Positions 1 to 9,321 of a stretch of DNA of 64,000 nt are shown here, piece by piece. The notes beneath the pieces are model-generated. The model saw only the letters and a list, made by a program, of their open reading frames with translations. It was not told where the DNA came from and made no database searches. This DNA comes from Halobellus ruber (lineage in GTDB: Archaea > Halobacteriota > Halobacteria > Halobacteriales > Haloferacaceae). The stretch's first letter is position 1, and each line of letters opens with the position of its first letter. The translations under genes were made by a program, and so were the position numbers. Location of the stretch: positions 1 through 64,000 of the forward strand of contig NZ_JACKXD010000005.1 in NCBI RefSeq assembly GCF_014212355.1, written 5' to 3'.

Positions 1-34
1 AATAGCAATGGCCTCCGGCAGGATCAACCGGAAT
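1..34 (-). rRNA. rrs: 16S rRNA, 5' end (partial, runs off the left edge)
   Basis: Read on the minus strand from position 34, the sequence begins ATTCCGGTTGATCCTGCCGG, the near-universal 5' start of archaeal 16S rRNA, and continues to the window edge. Only about 34 nt are present. The gene is transcribed leftwards from the promoter near 410-426. Confidence 0.97.
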
Positions 35-390
35 GGGTTCCCCGCGTGAACGGGGAGGGTTGGCGGGATTTCTCCTCGTGAAAGGAGGAATCACCAAATT
101 GTGGATTGCACAGATCCTACTGCATTGCATCGCGTCGCATTGCATTGGTTGCGTGGTCCGTGTGGTTCGGGCGACACCGAACAGGTGTCACCGAACCACC
201 AAGGCTAACATCAGATTCCATCGTGTACGGCGGACCGCAGGGGTGGAATCCTCATTTCTTGCGGACCTGAACGTACACCGGACGAAGCCATAAAGGCATC
301 GGTCCGGGTCCGTTGCCGGCCGAAGCCGGCACCCAGGTCCACACTCGAACGGTCCCCGACCGGGGTGTCCCGGGCGGGCTTCCGCGTATT
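35..390 (-). other. 16S rRNA leader with processing hairpin
   Basis: This roughly 350-nt stretch between the rRNA promoter and the 16S start has no convincing gene. A strong hairpin lies at 162-199: GTGGTTCGG plus GACACC pair with GGTGTC plus CCGAACCAC across a short loop with a one-base bulge. GC-rich inverted segments also lie at about 300-365. Archaeal 16S leaders normally hold one arm of the processing stem with a bulge-helix-bulge, but the partner downstream of 16S is outside the window, so that stem cannot be confirmed here. Confidence 0.6.
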
Positions 391-432
391 AATCCGAACG
401 GCTGGGTAACATAAAACCCCGTCGAACCGTCC
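388..432 (-). promoter_or_regulatory. rRNA operon promoter
   Basis: On the minus strand 410-426 reads TTCGACGGGGTTTTATG. This closely matches the well-known halobacterial rRNA promoter pattern TTCGACGGTGTTTTATG. The TATA-like TTTTATG lies at 410-416, which predicts initiation near 387-390. Halobacterium rRNA operons often have several tandem copies; only one clear copy is visible here. Confidence 0.85.
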
Positions 433-745
433 CCGCCTCGTTATGCGGTTTCACACCGTGGCGGGGAGGCGTGCCGCGTCGGGGACGACCCGGACCGACA
501 GAGCGGGCCGAGAGCGGCGGCTGACGGTACTCGGAGTGTGGCGCGGCAGGAGGCCGACACGTCATCCCACGCGTTCGACGTGTGGTCGGGTCGGATGGTG
601 ACCGCGCGGTCGGCACTCGCCACGGAACGGATAAACCGGTGTCGGACGCCGTCGGAGCCCCGACGGCGCCGGCGTGAGGACGGAAGGGAGCGGCTGTTCG
701 GCCCCGATTTGCGGCCGGAACGGTGGATCGGACTGACGCGGGCCG
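433..745. other. Intergenic region upstream of the rRNA promoter
   Basis: About 310 bp between the rRNA promoter and the stop codon of the MC1 gene. No reading frame with recognisable protein character and no second TTCGACGG-type promoter was found. Confidence 0.5.
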
Positions 746-1078
746 CTACGTGTCGATGTGTTCGATCCCTTGTTTGGAGACGTTGCCCCGCGTGACCGTC
801 GACACGTCGTTGTCTTCCATCCAGTCCGGTTTGGTGTCGGGCGCGCTGTCCTCCCACGCCCAGGCGTGGTAGACGTGGACCCGGTCGGTGCCGCGTTCGA
901 GCAGCCGGATCTCGGTCGGGTTCTGCTCGGCCTCCGACTCGGAATCGTAGGACTCGTAGCCCTCCAGCCGCCGGGCGGCTTTCAGTGCGGCCTGCCGCGG
1001 CATCTCGCCGGTGAACTGTTTCGTCTTTTCGCCGTCCTCGAGCATTACGAAGTTTCGTTTACCGTCCTCGCGTACCAT
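746..1078 (-). CDS. MC1 family non-histone chromosomal protein
   Basis: The 110-residue product matches MC1, a small archaeal DNA-bending chromosomal protein first known from methanogens. Landmarks are KRNFVMLEDG near the start, FTGEMPRQAALKAARRLEG (about residues 22-40), IRLLERGTDRVHVYHAWAW, and a C-terminal PDWM segment. Unlike methanogen MC1 it has an acidic insertion (YDSESEAEQNP). The ATG at 1078 was chosen because family similarity starts there; the extra upstream residues CWFDTG are unlike the family. A TATA-like element (about 1115-1126, minus strand) lies roughly 40 nt upstream. It is monocistronic and sits between the rRNA promoter and the divergent abrB-like/pyrD unit. Confidence 0.9.
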   Translation of the reverse strand: MVREDGKRNFVMLEDGEKTKQFTGEMPRQAALKAARRLEGYESYDSESEAEQNPTEIRLLERGTDRVHVYHAWAWEDSAPDTKPDWMEDNDVSTVTRGNVSKQGIEHIDT

Positions 1079-1331
1079 CGGGTGACACCCTGTGTCAAAC
1101 CAGCACACAGTTCGGCATAAATATATCGGCAAAATAAGGTGCGGCGTCGGGGTGGCGGCCGTTCCGTTCGGAACAGTGTCGTTGCGCGGGCGCCGACGAC
1201 ATCCATCCCCCGGCCACGACGGCGCCCGAAGGACGCTGCGTGCGCCCGCCTATCGGAGACCCGGTACCACCGGGGGTAACGGAGCGACACATATGTATAT
1301 CGGGCGCCGAATTGGTCCGTAGACACCGCCG

Positions 1332-1529
1332 ATGGTTCGGAAAAAGAAGCTCTCTCCGAGTGGCGCCAAGGGCGAAGACGGCGAGTACCACAACGTCCAC
1401 GTCAACCTCCACGAGGACGAACTCGCCGTCGCCGGGATGGACATCGGGGACGAAGTGTTCGTTCGCGTCCGTGACGGCAAGATCATCATCCAGAAGGCCG
1501 ACACCGACGCGGTCGAACACGACTTCTGA
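1332..1529 (+). CDS. Small AbrB/SpoVT-like protein
   Basis: 65-residue basic-then-acidic protein starting MVRKKKLSPSG. Its second half (VNLHEDELAVAGMDIGDEVFVRVRDGKIIIQKA) has the short beta-strand pattern of the swapped-hairpin AbrB fold found in transcription factors and antitoxins. The stop lies 6 bp before the pyrD start, so the two are probably co-transcribed. A TATA-like tract (tatgtatatc, about 1291-1300) lies 30-40 nt upstream of the ATG. A DNA-binding role is inferred from the fold only; no target is visible. Confidence 0.75.
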   Translation: MVRKKKLSPSGAKGEDGEYHNVHVNLHEDELAVAGMDIGDEVFVRVRDGKIIIQKADTDAVEHDF

Positions 1530-1535
1530 GTCGCG

Positions 1536-2624
1536 ATGACCGACCGATCGGCGAGGGGTCGGGTGATCCGCCCCGCGTACCGCGCCCTCCGGCCGGTGCT
1601 GTTCTCCGTCCCTGCCGAGACCGCCCACCGGACGGTCCACGCCGGGCTGCGGGCGGTCCAGCACACCCCGGTCGAGGACCGACTTCGCGACCGGTTCGCG
1701 GTCGACGACGGCCGGCTCGCGGTCGACGCCTTCGGGCAGTCCTTTCGGAACCCCGTCGGCGTCGCGGCCGGGTTCGACAAGAACGCCGAACTCCCCGCGG
1801 TGCTCGGCGCCCTCGGGTTCGGGCACGTCGAGGTCGGGGGCGTCACCGCCGACCCCCAGCCCGGTAATCCCCGGCCGCGGATGTTCCGGTTGGTCGAGGA
1901 CCGCGCCCTGGTCAACCGGATGGGGCTGAACAACGAGGGCGCGGCGGCCGTCGGCGACCGGCTCCGGACCGGCCCCGACCCCGGGATCCCCGTCGGCGTC
2001 AACGTCGCGCTCTCGGAGACCGCCGACGCCGACGACGCCCCCGCGGACTACCGCGAGACCTACGAGCACGTCGGCGACGCCGCCGACTACGTCGCGGTCA
2101 ACGTCTCGTGTCCGAACAGCGAAGGGGTCCGTGACCTCCAGAACCGCGACTCCCTTGAGGCGATCCTCGGGGCGCTGGTCGACGCCGGCGCCTCCCCGCT
2201 GCTCGTGAAGCTCTCGCCGGACCTCCCGGGGCTGGCGATCGAGGAGGCGCTCGCGGTCGTCGACGACTACGACCTCGACGGCGTGATCGCGGTCAACACC
2301 ACCACCGACCGCCCGGAGGGGCTGGAGAGCCCCAACCGGGCCGAACGGGGCGGACTCTCCGGCGCGCCCATCGAGGACCGTGCCACCGAGACAGTCCGGT
2401 TCGTGGCCGAACGGGTCGACGTCCCCGTGATCGGCGTCGGCGGCGTCTCCGACGCCCCGGGGGCGTACGCGAAGATCCGTGCGGGGGCGAGCCTGGTCCA
2501 GTTGTACACCGGGCTGGTCTACGAGGGGCCGACGCTCGCCCGCGACATCAACGAGGGACTCCTGGACCTGCTGGACCGGGACGGCTTCGACAGCGTCGCC
2601 GAGGCCATCGGCGCCGATCTGTAG
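1536..2624 (+). CDS. pyrD: Dihydroorotate dehydrogenase, class 2
   Basis: Oxidises dihydroorotate to orotate with quinone as acceptor, the fourth step of de novo pyrimidine synthesis. The 362 residues have the class 2 layout: an N-terminal helical extension (about residues 1-60) for membrane and quinone contact, then the FMN barrel. Visible motifs are AAGFDKN (77-83), GGVTADPQPGNPRPR (101-115), NRMGLNN (127-133) and NVSCPNS (189-195), which carries the class 2 catalytic serine. The C-terminal half has the FMN phosphate-binding glycines (GVGGVSDAPGA) and LVQLYTGLVYEGP. Start ATG follows the upstream AbrB-like gene by 6 bp. Confidence 0.96.
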   Translation: MTDRSARGRVIRPAYRALRPVLFSVPAETAHRTVHAGLRAVQHTPVEDRLRDRFAVDDGRLAVDAFGQSFRNPVGVAAGFDKNAELPAVLGALGFGHVEVGGVTADPQPGNPRPRMFRLVEDRALVNRMGLNNEGAAAVGDRLRTGPDPGIPVGVNVALSETADADDAPADYRETYEHVGDAADYVAVNVSCPNSEGVRDLQNRDSLEAILGALVDAGASPLLVKLSPDLPGLAIEEALAVVDDYDLDGVIAVNTTTDRPEGLESPNRAERGGLSGAPIEDRATETVRFVAERVDVPVIGVGGVSDAPGAYAKIRAGASLVQLYTGLVYEGPTLARDINEGLLDLLDRDGFDSVAEAIGADL

Positions 2625-2651
2625 CGGGACGAAGGAAAACGGCGGGTGGCA

Positions 2652-5282
2652 CTACCCCTCGCGGCGGACGATCACGACCGCGTCGCCGGCTTCGATCATC
2701 TCGCCGTCGCCGGTGTACTGCCGTTCCTCCTCGATCTCGAACGTCTCCGGATCGAGTTCGGCGCCCGCGGCGTGGAGGTGGCCGTCGACGACCTCGTAGT
2801 CGCCGGCCTCGATCGCGGCCTCGATGTCGGGCACCTGGCTCCCGTACTCCGGACCGACCAGCGAGTAGTCCAGGTCGACGCCGGTCACGACCGACTCGAT
2901 CGCGGGGCGTTCCGCGAGGGAGCGAAGCTCCGCGACGTGCATCACGCCGGAGATGTCGGCCTCGAACCCGGAGATGTCGCCCCACACGTCCACGCGGGCC
3001 AGCGGCTCGTTCATCGGGAGCTGGCGGTCGCTCTTGTACTTCCGGAGCGCGCCGACGACCGCCATTGCGGTCTCGCCGGCCGCGAAGTCGGCGTCGATCC
3101 CGAGCGGTTCGGGCCACCCGCTGGTGTGGACGCTCTCTCCGCCGTGCAGATCGTGCCACAGCTCCTCGGTGACGTGCGCGAGGATCGGGGAGAACAGCTT
3201 CAGGAACCGGCGGTGGGCGACCGCGAGGGTGTACGCCGCCGAGTCGGCCGCGGCGTCATCGTCCGCCGACCTGATCCGCTGTTTCGCGATCTCCAAGTAG
3301 TCGTCACAGAAGGTGTGCCAGAAGAACCCCCGAAGCTCGTCGCGGGCCTTCGAGAACTCCCGGCTCTCGAACCAGTCGGTGAGCCGCTCGATCTCCCGGT
3401 CCAGCGAAGCCAACAGCCACCGGTCGAGTTCGGTGAGGTCGTCGTGGTCGACGTCGTCGTAGTCGGGCGCGTCGTCGGTGAGGCTCTCCACGAGCTTCGA
3501 GGCGTTCCACAGCTTCCGGAGCAGCTTCTCGCCCGCCCGCAGCCCCTTCTCGGAGTACGGGAGGTCGTCGCCGACCGCCGACCCCGCCGCCCAGTAGCGC
3601 GCGGCGTCGACCGGGAACTTCGAGACCACCTCGTCGGGGTCGACGACGTTGCCCTTCGATTTCGACATCTTTTCGCGGTTCTCGTCGAGCACCATCCCGT
3701 TTATCATCACGGAATCGAACGGGACCTCGCCGGTGTGCTCGTAGCACTTCACGACCGTGTGGAACAGCCAGAAGGAGATGATGTCGTGGCCCTGCGGCCG
3801 GAGGTCGAACTGGTAGAGTTCGGGGTTCTCGAAGGTGAACTCCTCGGCCTCGTCGTCCCAGTCCCACCCGGCGTTGATCAGCGGCGTCAAAGAGGAGGTC
3901 GCCCACGTGTCGAAGACGTCGTCCTCGGGGACGAACGCGTCGTGGCCACACTCCGGGCAGGCCTCGACCGGCGGGTCGTCGGCGAGGGGATCAACCGGGA
4001 GGTCGGCCTTCTCGGCGACGACGGCGTGATCGCAGTCGTCGCAGTACCACACCGGGAACGGGATCCCCGACGAGCGCTGTCGGGAGATGGCCCAGTCCCA
4101 CTGGAGCCCCTCGATCCAGTTCCGGTATCGGGTAAACATCTTCTCGGGGTACCAGTCCATCTCCCGGCCGGCCGCGAGGTACTCGTCGGTCTTGTCGAGG
4201 AGTTCGACGTACCACTGCTCTTTCACCAGGAACTCGACCCCGGTGCCGCAGCGCTCGTGGACGTTCACCGTGTGGGTGATCGCCCGTCGGTCTAAGAGTG
4301 CGCCCGCCTCGTCGAGATCCTCAACGATCGCCTCGCCCGCCTCGTCGGCCGAGAGCCCCTCGTACTCGCCGGCGACCTCGGTGAGTGTCCCCGATTCGTC
4401 GATCGCGAGCCGGAGGTCGAGGTCGTGGGCCTGGTACCACTCGATGTCGGTCTGGTCGCCGAAGGTACAGCACATCACGATCCCCGAGCCGGTCTCCATA
4501 TCCACCCGCTCGTCCTCGATGATGGGGACCTCCTGCCCGAACAGCGGGACCGCCGCCGTCTCGCCGACGAGGTACTGGTTCTCCTCGTCGTCGGGGTGGA
4601 CGAACACCGCCACACACGCCGGCAGGAGTTCCGGCCGGGTGGTTGAGACGGTGAACGTCTCGTCGCTGCCGGCAACGCCGAAGGCGATGTCGTGGAAGTG
4701 GCTCGGCTGCTCGTCGTCCTCGGTTTCGACCTGCGAGATCGCGGTTTCACACTCCGGACACCAGATCGCGGGCGCCCGCTGTCTGTACTCCCGACCCTGC
4801 TCGTAGAGGTCGACGAAAGAGAGTTGCGAGACCCGCTTGACCTCGGGGGAGATGGTCTGGTAGGTCTGGGTCCAGTCGATGGAGATCCCGAGGCTCTGCA
4901 TCTTCTCGGTGAATTCGGCCTCGTAGCGGTCACAGACCTCCCGGGTCATCTCCTGGAACTCCCGGCGGCCGTAGTCCTGGTGGCGGACGCCGAGTTCCTC
5001 CTCGGCGAGCCGCTCAGAGGCGATCCCGTTGTCGTCGTACCCGAACGGGAAGTACACTTCGTTCCCGCGCATCCGGTTGAACCGAGCGACGAAGTCCTGG
5101 AGCGTGAAGCCGTAGACGTGGCCCCAGTGGAGGCTCCCCGATACCGTCGGCGGCGGCGAGTCGATCGAGAAGGCGGTGTCGGGGTCCGCTACGTCCCCGT
5201 CGTATGCGTAGCGGTTCGCCTCGACCCACCGGTCCTGCCACTTCACCTCGACGGTCTCGGGATCGTATTCTCCGCTCGGCAT
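2652..5282 (-). CDS. valS: Valine--tRNA ligase
   Basis: Class I aminoacyl-tRNA synthetase that charges tRNA-Val. The 876 residues show the HIGH-type signature in PPPTVSGSLHWGHVYGF (about residues 43-59), the CP1 editing domain in the middle, zinc-type cysteines (CDDCDH and CPECGH, around residues 410-440), and KMSKSKGN (about 540). The anticodon-binding domain occupies the last third. The gene ends only 28 bp from the convergent pyrD stop. The start ATG at 5282 gives MPSGEYDPETVEVKWQ, the usual N-terminus. Confidence 0.97.
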   Translation of the reverse strand: MPSGEYDPETVEVKWQDRWVEANRYAYDGDVADPDTAFSIDSPPPTVSGSLHWGHVYGFTLQDFVARFNRMRGNEVYFPFGYDDNGIASERLAEEELGVRHQDYGRREFQEMTREVCDRYEAEFTEKMQSLGISIDWTQTYQTISPEVKRVSQLSFVDLYEQGREYRQRAPAIWCPECETAISQVETEDDEQPSHFHDIAFGVAGSDETFTVSTTRPELLPACVAVFVHPDDEENQYLVGETAAVPLFGQEVPIIEDERVDMETGSGIVMCCTFGDQTDIEWYQAHDLDLRLAIDESGTLTEVAGEYEGLSADEAGEAIVEDLDEAGALLDRRAITHTVNVHERCGTGVEFLVKEQWYVELLDKTDEYLAAGREMDWYPEKMFTRYRNWIEGLQWDWAISRQRSSGIPFPVWYCDDCDHAVVAEKADLPVDPLADDPPVEACPECGHDAFVPEDDVFDTWATSSLTPLINAGWDWDDEAEEFTFENPELYQFDLRPQGHDIISFWLFHTVVKCYEHTGEVPFDSVMINGMVLDENREKMSKSKGNVVDPDEVVSKFPVDAARYWAAGSAVGDDLPYSEKGLRAGEKLLRKLWNASKLVESLTDDAPDYDDVDHDDLTELDRWLLASLDREIERLTDWFESREFSKARDELRGFFWHTFCDDYLEIAKQRIRSADDDAAADSAAYTLAVAHRRFLKLFSPILAHVTEELWHDLHGGESVHTSGWPEPLGIDADFAAGETAMAVVGALRKYKSDRQLPMNEPLARVDVWGDISGFEADISGVMHVAELRSLAERPAIESVVTGVDLDYSLVGPEYGSQVPDIEAAIEAGDYEVVDGHLHAAGAELDPETFEIEEERQYTGDGEMIEAGDAVVIVRREG

Positions 5283-5610
5283 TCTCGGGCGAAAATACCG
5301 GCCGGCGGGCTGTTAAGTGGCTCGATTGGTGGAGCGATACGGGTTAGAAAAGAACGAGAGTGTGGAAAGAGTGCGGAGACGACCGTGGAAGCCCCCGCGC
5401 TCTCGACTCCCAGGACTCGCCGCGCTCCTCGTCGCTCACTGCGTTCGCTCCTGCAGTGCTTGCGTCGTCCGGGTTCGCCGAGAGCGCGGCCCCTTCCATA
5501 CCCGCCCGCTAGCGGGTTTCCGACCGTCCAACGCACAAGGAAACGGGCCAGCGGAGCGGAGAGAAAGCGAAGTCTTTCGAGAGGTCAGGCTCGGAAAGCG
5601 TCGATCGAGC
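5283..5610. other. Intergenic region with a long inverted repeat
   Basis: 328 bp between the valS start and the pheT stop without a credible gene. The segment 5387-5405 (ggaag, four variable bases, then ccgcgctctcg) pairs with 5479-5497, with mismatch only in the cccc/gggg block. This allows a hairpin of about 110 bp. The loop holds low-complexity ctcgctcactgcgttcgct-type sequence that is common between haloarchaeal genes. It could act as a termination or spacer structure for the leftward pheST unit. Confidence 0.45.
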
Positions 5611-7395
5611 CTACTCCCCGCCGAGCGCCTCGAGCGCGAACTCGAAGCCCGCAACCGGGAGTTCGAGGTCGTGCTCCACCAGAACCGCGGGGTGGATCTC
5701 GCCCACGACGCCCACGTCGTCGCCGTCGATCACGACCGACGCCGCGCGGCCGTCGATGAACGAGGGGTGGGCGGTCGGCGGCGTCTCCAGCTCGACGCCG
5801 AAGCTCCGGCAGACCGCCTGGAGCCGCGCTTTGGCGTCCTCGTAGGTCGCGTCGGTGCGGGCGAGGACGGCCGCGACGTGTCTGGACTCCGCCACGCGGG
5901 TGTTGACGTCGTCGTCGCGCTCGGCCACGAGTCCGACCTCCGCGAGGTCCTGCGGGTACGCGCGGTGGGTGTTGTTCTCCAACACCATCACGAGCGAGGG
6001 CAGCGCCCACGGCCGGAGGATGGTGTAATCCTCGCTGTAGGGTTCGGTGATCCCGACGGGGTCGCCGCCGCCGAGGACGTCAGTCCCGGACTCGACGCCC
6101 ATCCGGTCGTAGACCTCCGGCTCGGAGATCATATGGAAGTTCAGCAGATCCTCGAACCCGAGCCCGGTCAGGACATCTCGTGTGGCGGCCTCCAGCCGCG
6201 AGCGCTCGTGGCGGCCGCCGACGGTGCCGACGTCGGGATATCGGGGGTCGAGTTCGTCGAAGCCGTACGCCCGACCGACGTCGTCGACGAGGTCGAGTGG
6301 GTGGAGCACGTCGACGCGGTACGGCGGAATCGACACCTCGTAGGTGGTGGCGTCCGCGGGACCGTCGGCGTCGTCGCTCTCGGCATCGTCCGCGACGGCG
6401 GCGTCCAGCCCCGACCGCTCGAAGAGGTCGACGACCTCCCGCTCCGTGAGGTCGACCCCGAGCATCGTCTCGATCCGGTCGTGGGTGACGGACTTGCTCC
6501 GAACCTCGAAGTCCGGCCGCCGGAGCGTTCGGCCGCCGGCGTCGGAGCCGCCCTCGTATTCGACTTCGACGTCCTCGATCGTGGCACCGCGGGCCGACAG
6601 CGCATAGCAGATGATGGCGCACATCCGGTCGATGGTCCACTGGTCGGTCCCGGTGAGTTCGATCAGGAGTTCCCGCGAGTCGGTCGAGACCTCGGTTCGG
6701 CGGCCGTTGATGACCGGCGGGAACGAGAACAGCCCGAGTTCGTCGTAGATCGCGGGGTAGCGGTCGTAGTCGGCGACGAGGTCGGCGTACGTGCGACCCG
6801 TGGAGTGCTCCTCAAGGACCTCGGCGGGTGTCAGTTCGCGGTCGCTGTCGAGCGGGACGAACGTGTCGCCGCCGGGCGCGATCCCGGTGTAGGTGATGGA
6901 GTTGCCGCCGCTGTCCTCCGAGGCGTTGGGCGCCTCGCCGAGCGTGTCGCCTTTGATCGCCACGAGGTCGTGGATCCCGATGGCGCCCTTCGCGCGCTTC
7001 CGCCCCATCGTGGCGTGGAGCTTCTCCTGCAGTTGGATCACGGATTCCAAGGCCGCCTCGTCGAGGTCGAGGCCGCGGACGACCGCGCCGGTGACGTACG
7101 GCCGCGCGTCGGGCACGTCGCCGTCGACGACGAACGTGAAGTCGGGGTCGTTCGTGTCGGGGACGTCGACCCCGCGGTCGTCACCGTACTGGTACCGCAG
7201 CGAGCGCGCGACGCCCTCCACCGACAGGCGGTCCAGGCGGTCGGGGCCGAACTCGAACTGCAACAACCCCTCGTCGGTCTCGCCCTCGAACTCGAGGCCG
7301 AGCCCGAACAGGTCGTCCTTCAGATCTTCGTCGCTCTTCTCGTCGTGGCCGGTCAACTCCCGGAGCTCGTCGGGGTCGATGTCGACGACGGGCAT
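5611..7395 (-). CDS. pheT: Phenylalanine--tRNA ligase subunit beta
   Basis: Beta chain of the (alpha-beta)2 PheRS that charges tRNA-Phe. The 594 residues are the archaeal short form without the bacterial N-terminal EMAP-like domain. An N-terminal B1-like region (MPVVDIDPDELRELTG) is followed by B3/B4 editing-type sequence (CAIICYALSARGATIEDVEV), a B5 domain and the class II-like core (DLLNFHMISEPEVYDRMG). The chosen ATG overlaps the pheS stop by one base (TGATG), so the subunits are translationally coupled. Longer in-frame extension upstream lies inside pheS in another frame and is not real. Confidence 0.96.
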   Translation of the reverse strand: MPVVDIDPDELRELTGHDEKSDEDLKDDLFGLGLEFEGETDEGLLQFEFGPDRLDRLSVEGVARSLRYQYGDDRGVDVPDTNDPDFTFVVDGDVPDARPYVTGAVVRGLDLDEAALESVIQLQEKLHATMGRKRAKGAIGIHDLVAIKGDTLGEAPNASEDSGGNSITYTGIAPGGDTFVPLDSDRELTPAEVLEEHSTGRTYADLVADYDRYPAIYDELGLFSFPPVINGRRTEVSTDSRELLIELTGTDQWTIDRMCAIICYALSARGATIEDVEVEYEGGSDAGGRTLRRPDFEVRSKSVTHDRIETMLGVDLTEREVVDLFERSGLDAAVADDAESDDADGPADATTYEVSIPPYRVDVLHPLDLVDDVGRAYGFDELDPRYPDVGTVGGRHERSRLEAATRDVLTGLGFEDLLNFHMISEPEVYDRMGVESGTDVLGGGDPVGITEPYSEDYTILRPWALPSLVMVLENNTHRAYPQDLAEVGLVAERDDDVNTRVAESRHVAAVLARTDATYEDAKARLQAVCRSFGVELETPPTAHPSFIDGRAASVVIDGDDVGVVGEIHPAVLVEHDLELPVAGFEFALEALGGE

Positions 7396-8906
7396 CAGTA
7401 GGTCACCTCCGCACCGCGGAGGAAGTCGAGATCGGCCAACGTCCCGTGGAGGTCGCGGATGTCCTCCGCGCCCGTGGTCAGCATCGCGAGCCGTTCCAGC
7501 GCCAGCCCCCACGCCATCACGTCGCAGTCGACGCCGAGCGGTTCGAGCACCTCGTCGCGGAACATCCCGGAGTTGCCGATCTCGATGAGTTCGCCCGTCG
7601 TGGGGTGGCGGCCGAACAGCTCGAAGGACGGCTCGGTGTAGGGGTTGTAATGGGGTTTGAACTGGATGTCGGTGATCCCGAACTGCTCGTAGAACTCCAC
7701 GAACGTGCCCATCAGATCGCGCACCGAGAGGTCCTCGGCCATCACCCACCCCTCGATCTGGAAGAACTCGAGTAGATGGGTCGCGTCCAGCGTGTCGTTA
7801 CGGTAGACCTTCTCGACGGAGAAGAACCGCTGCGGCGGGTCGAGGTCGCCGACCTGCTCGCCGGAGAGATACCGCATCGACAGGGAGGTGGTGTGTCCCC
7901 GGAGCGCGATCGCCCGCGCGAACTCCTCCGACCACGGCGAGTGGTAGCCGTCGCCGTCCTCACCGACCCCCTCGCGGTGGGCGGCCTCGACGCGGTCGAC
8001 CAGGTCCTCGGGGAGGTCGTCGATCGGCGGGGTATCGAGGGCGAAGCGGTCCCAGTGGGTCCGCGCGGGGTGGTCCTGGGGCATGAACAGGCAGTCGTTG
8101 ATCCAGAAGTCCGCGTCGGCGTGGGGGCCGTCCATCTCCCGGAAGCCCATTCCCACGAGCACGTCCTTCACGCGCTCTGCGGTCTGTCGGAGGACGTGCG
8201 TGGAACCGCCCTGGACCGCGGGCGCGTCGGCCTCGACGTTGTAGTCGGCGAACTCGACGTCTTCCCACTCCCCGGAGGTCAGCAGTTCCGGAGTCAGCCG
8301 GTCGACCGTCTCTGCGGCCTCGACGCCCTCCATCAGCGCGGTCACGCCCGCATCGGTGAGCGTGACCGTCCGGTCGGTCCGGTCGCGGCGGACCGCGAGG
8401 TTCCGCGAGACCAGCCGGTCGAGCACGTCGTCGTCGGCGTCGTCGACGCCGTCGCCCGCAACGAGCGCAGCGAGCGCCTCCGCCTCGGGGTCGGCGTCGG
8501 GGTCGGCGTCGGGATCCGCCGAGAGGTCGCCGCCCTCGATGGTTCCGTACCCCTTCCGGCCGAAGTTCGCCAGCGCGATGTCGACCGCGTCGCCAGCGAG
8601 GTCGGCCGCGCCGATGACCTGCCCCATCGAGACCGACCCCTCGTCGGCGCCGGCGTCGACCGCCGCGCGGTAGAGCCGGGTCTCGGGGAGGTGCTTCTCG
8701 ACGTACGTGCGGCCCTCGTCGGTGGGTTCGTACTCGACCGTCTCGCGCTCGGCCACGTCGAGGAGGCCCTCGTCCCGCAGCTCGAAGACGGCCCGCGTGG
8801 CGGTTTCGGGTTCGAGTCCGGCCGCCTCGGCGAGTCGGTCGATCGGCGTTTCCTCGGTCGCGCTCGCGGCGTTCAACACCGCGACCTGTGGTTCGGGGAG
8901 TTGCAT
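7395..8906 (-). CDS. pheS: Phenylalanine--tRNA ligase subunit alpha
   Basis: Catalytic alpha chain of PheRS. The 503 residues start MQLPEPQVAVLNAASATEET with winged-helix modules (about residues 1-160), the archaeal/eukaryotic type of N-terminus. The class II catalytic domain follows: FREMDGPHADADFWINDCLF, MPQDHPARTHWDRF (motif 2 area), EKVYRNDTLDATHLLEFFQIEG, and motif 3 in MAWGLALERLAML. A low-complexity DPDADPDADPEAEA stretch sits in the linker. It is the first gene of the pheST operon, transcribed leftwards. Confidence 0.96.
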   Translation of the reverse strand: MQLPEPQVAVLNAASATEETPIDRLAEAAGLEPETATRAVFELRDEGLLDVAERETVEYEPTDEGRTYVEKHLPETRLYRAAVDAGADEGSVSMGQVIGAADLAGDAVDIALANFGRKGYGTIEGGDLSADPDADPDADPEAEALAALVAGDGVDDADDDVLDRLVSRNLAVRRDRTDRTVTLTDAGVTALMEGVEAAETVDRLTPELLTSGEWEDVEFADYNVEADAPAVQGGSTHVLRQTAERVKDVLVGMGFREMDGPHADADFWINDCLFMPQDHPARTHWDRFALDTPPIDDLPEDLVDRVEAAHREGVGEDGDGYHSPWSEEFARAIALRGHTTSLSMRYLSGEQVGDLDPPQRFFSVEKVYRNDTLDATHLLEFFQIEGWVMAEDLSVRDLMGTFVEFYEQFGITDIQFKPHYNPYTEPSFELFGRHPTTGELIEIGNSGMFRDEVLEPLGVDCDVMAWGLALERLAMLTTGAEDIRDLHGTLADLDFLRGAEVTY

Positions 8907-9004
8907 CTGTGTGTGTTCGTGTCGGTCGTTGTGAGAGCTACCGACCGGCCGGAAGTTAGGGGTTCCGAAGACTCCGCGGGCGATCGAGGCCCTTTCGGGC
9001 GTGA

Positions 9005-9013
9005 TGTTTTATG
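9005..9013 (+). promoter_or_regulatory. TATA box for the amphi-Trp gene
   Basis: The tract gttttatg lies about 25-28 nt upstream of the ATG at 9037. This is the spacing expected for a leaderless haloarchaeal transcript, and it supports choosing that start over an upstream in-frame ATG at 9001. Confidence 0.55.
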
Positions 9014-9036
9014 CTCGGCCGCGTCGTCGTAGGTGT

Positions 9037-9321
9037 ATGCCCGAAGAAGTGCTCTTCGAGACCGAGGACCGCCGGAGCCGGGCCGAGATCGCGTCGTACC
9101 TCCGGACGCTGGCGGACAAACTCGACGCCGACGGCCCGATCACGCTGACCGCCGGCGACCAGTCGGTGACCGTCGACCCCCCGGAACGGCCCACCTTCGA
9201 GGTGAAGGCCGAGCGCGAGGGACCGGGCGATGGACCGGGCGAACTGAGCGTCGAATTCGAGATCGAGTGGGATGAAGGGGAAGGCGGCGACAGTGGTGAC
9301 GGCGAACTCTCGATCGAGTAA
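9037..9321 (+). CDS. Amphi-Trp domain-containing protein
   Basis: 94-residue soluble acidic protein. It starts MPEEVLFETEDRRSRAEIAS, runs through a helix (YLRTLADKLDADG), then beta-rich segments (ITLTAGDQSVTVDPPERPTFEVKAER) and an acidic tail. This is the layout of the small amphi-Trp domain family common in haloarchaea; its biochemical function is not known to me. A second family member lies at 25392-25715. The ATG at 9037 has a well-placed TATA box. Confidence 0.8.
   Translation: MPEEVLFETEDRRSRAEIASYLRTLADKLDADGPITLTAGDQSVTVDPPERPTFEVKAEREGPGDGPGELSVEFEIEWDEGEGGDSGDGELSIE

Noticed and set aside
2646-7401. Very long plus-strand frames (549 and 694 codons) over valS and pheT
   Set aside because: They are antisense shadows caused by high third-position GC; the minus-strand frames carry complete synthetase motifs.
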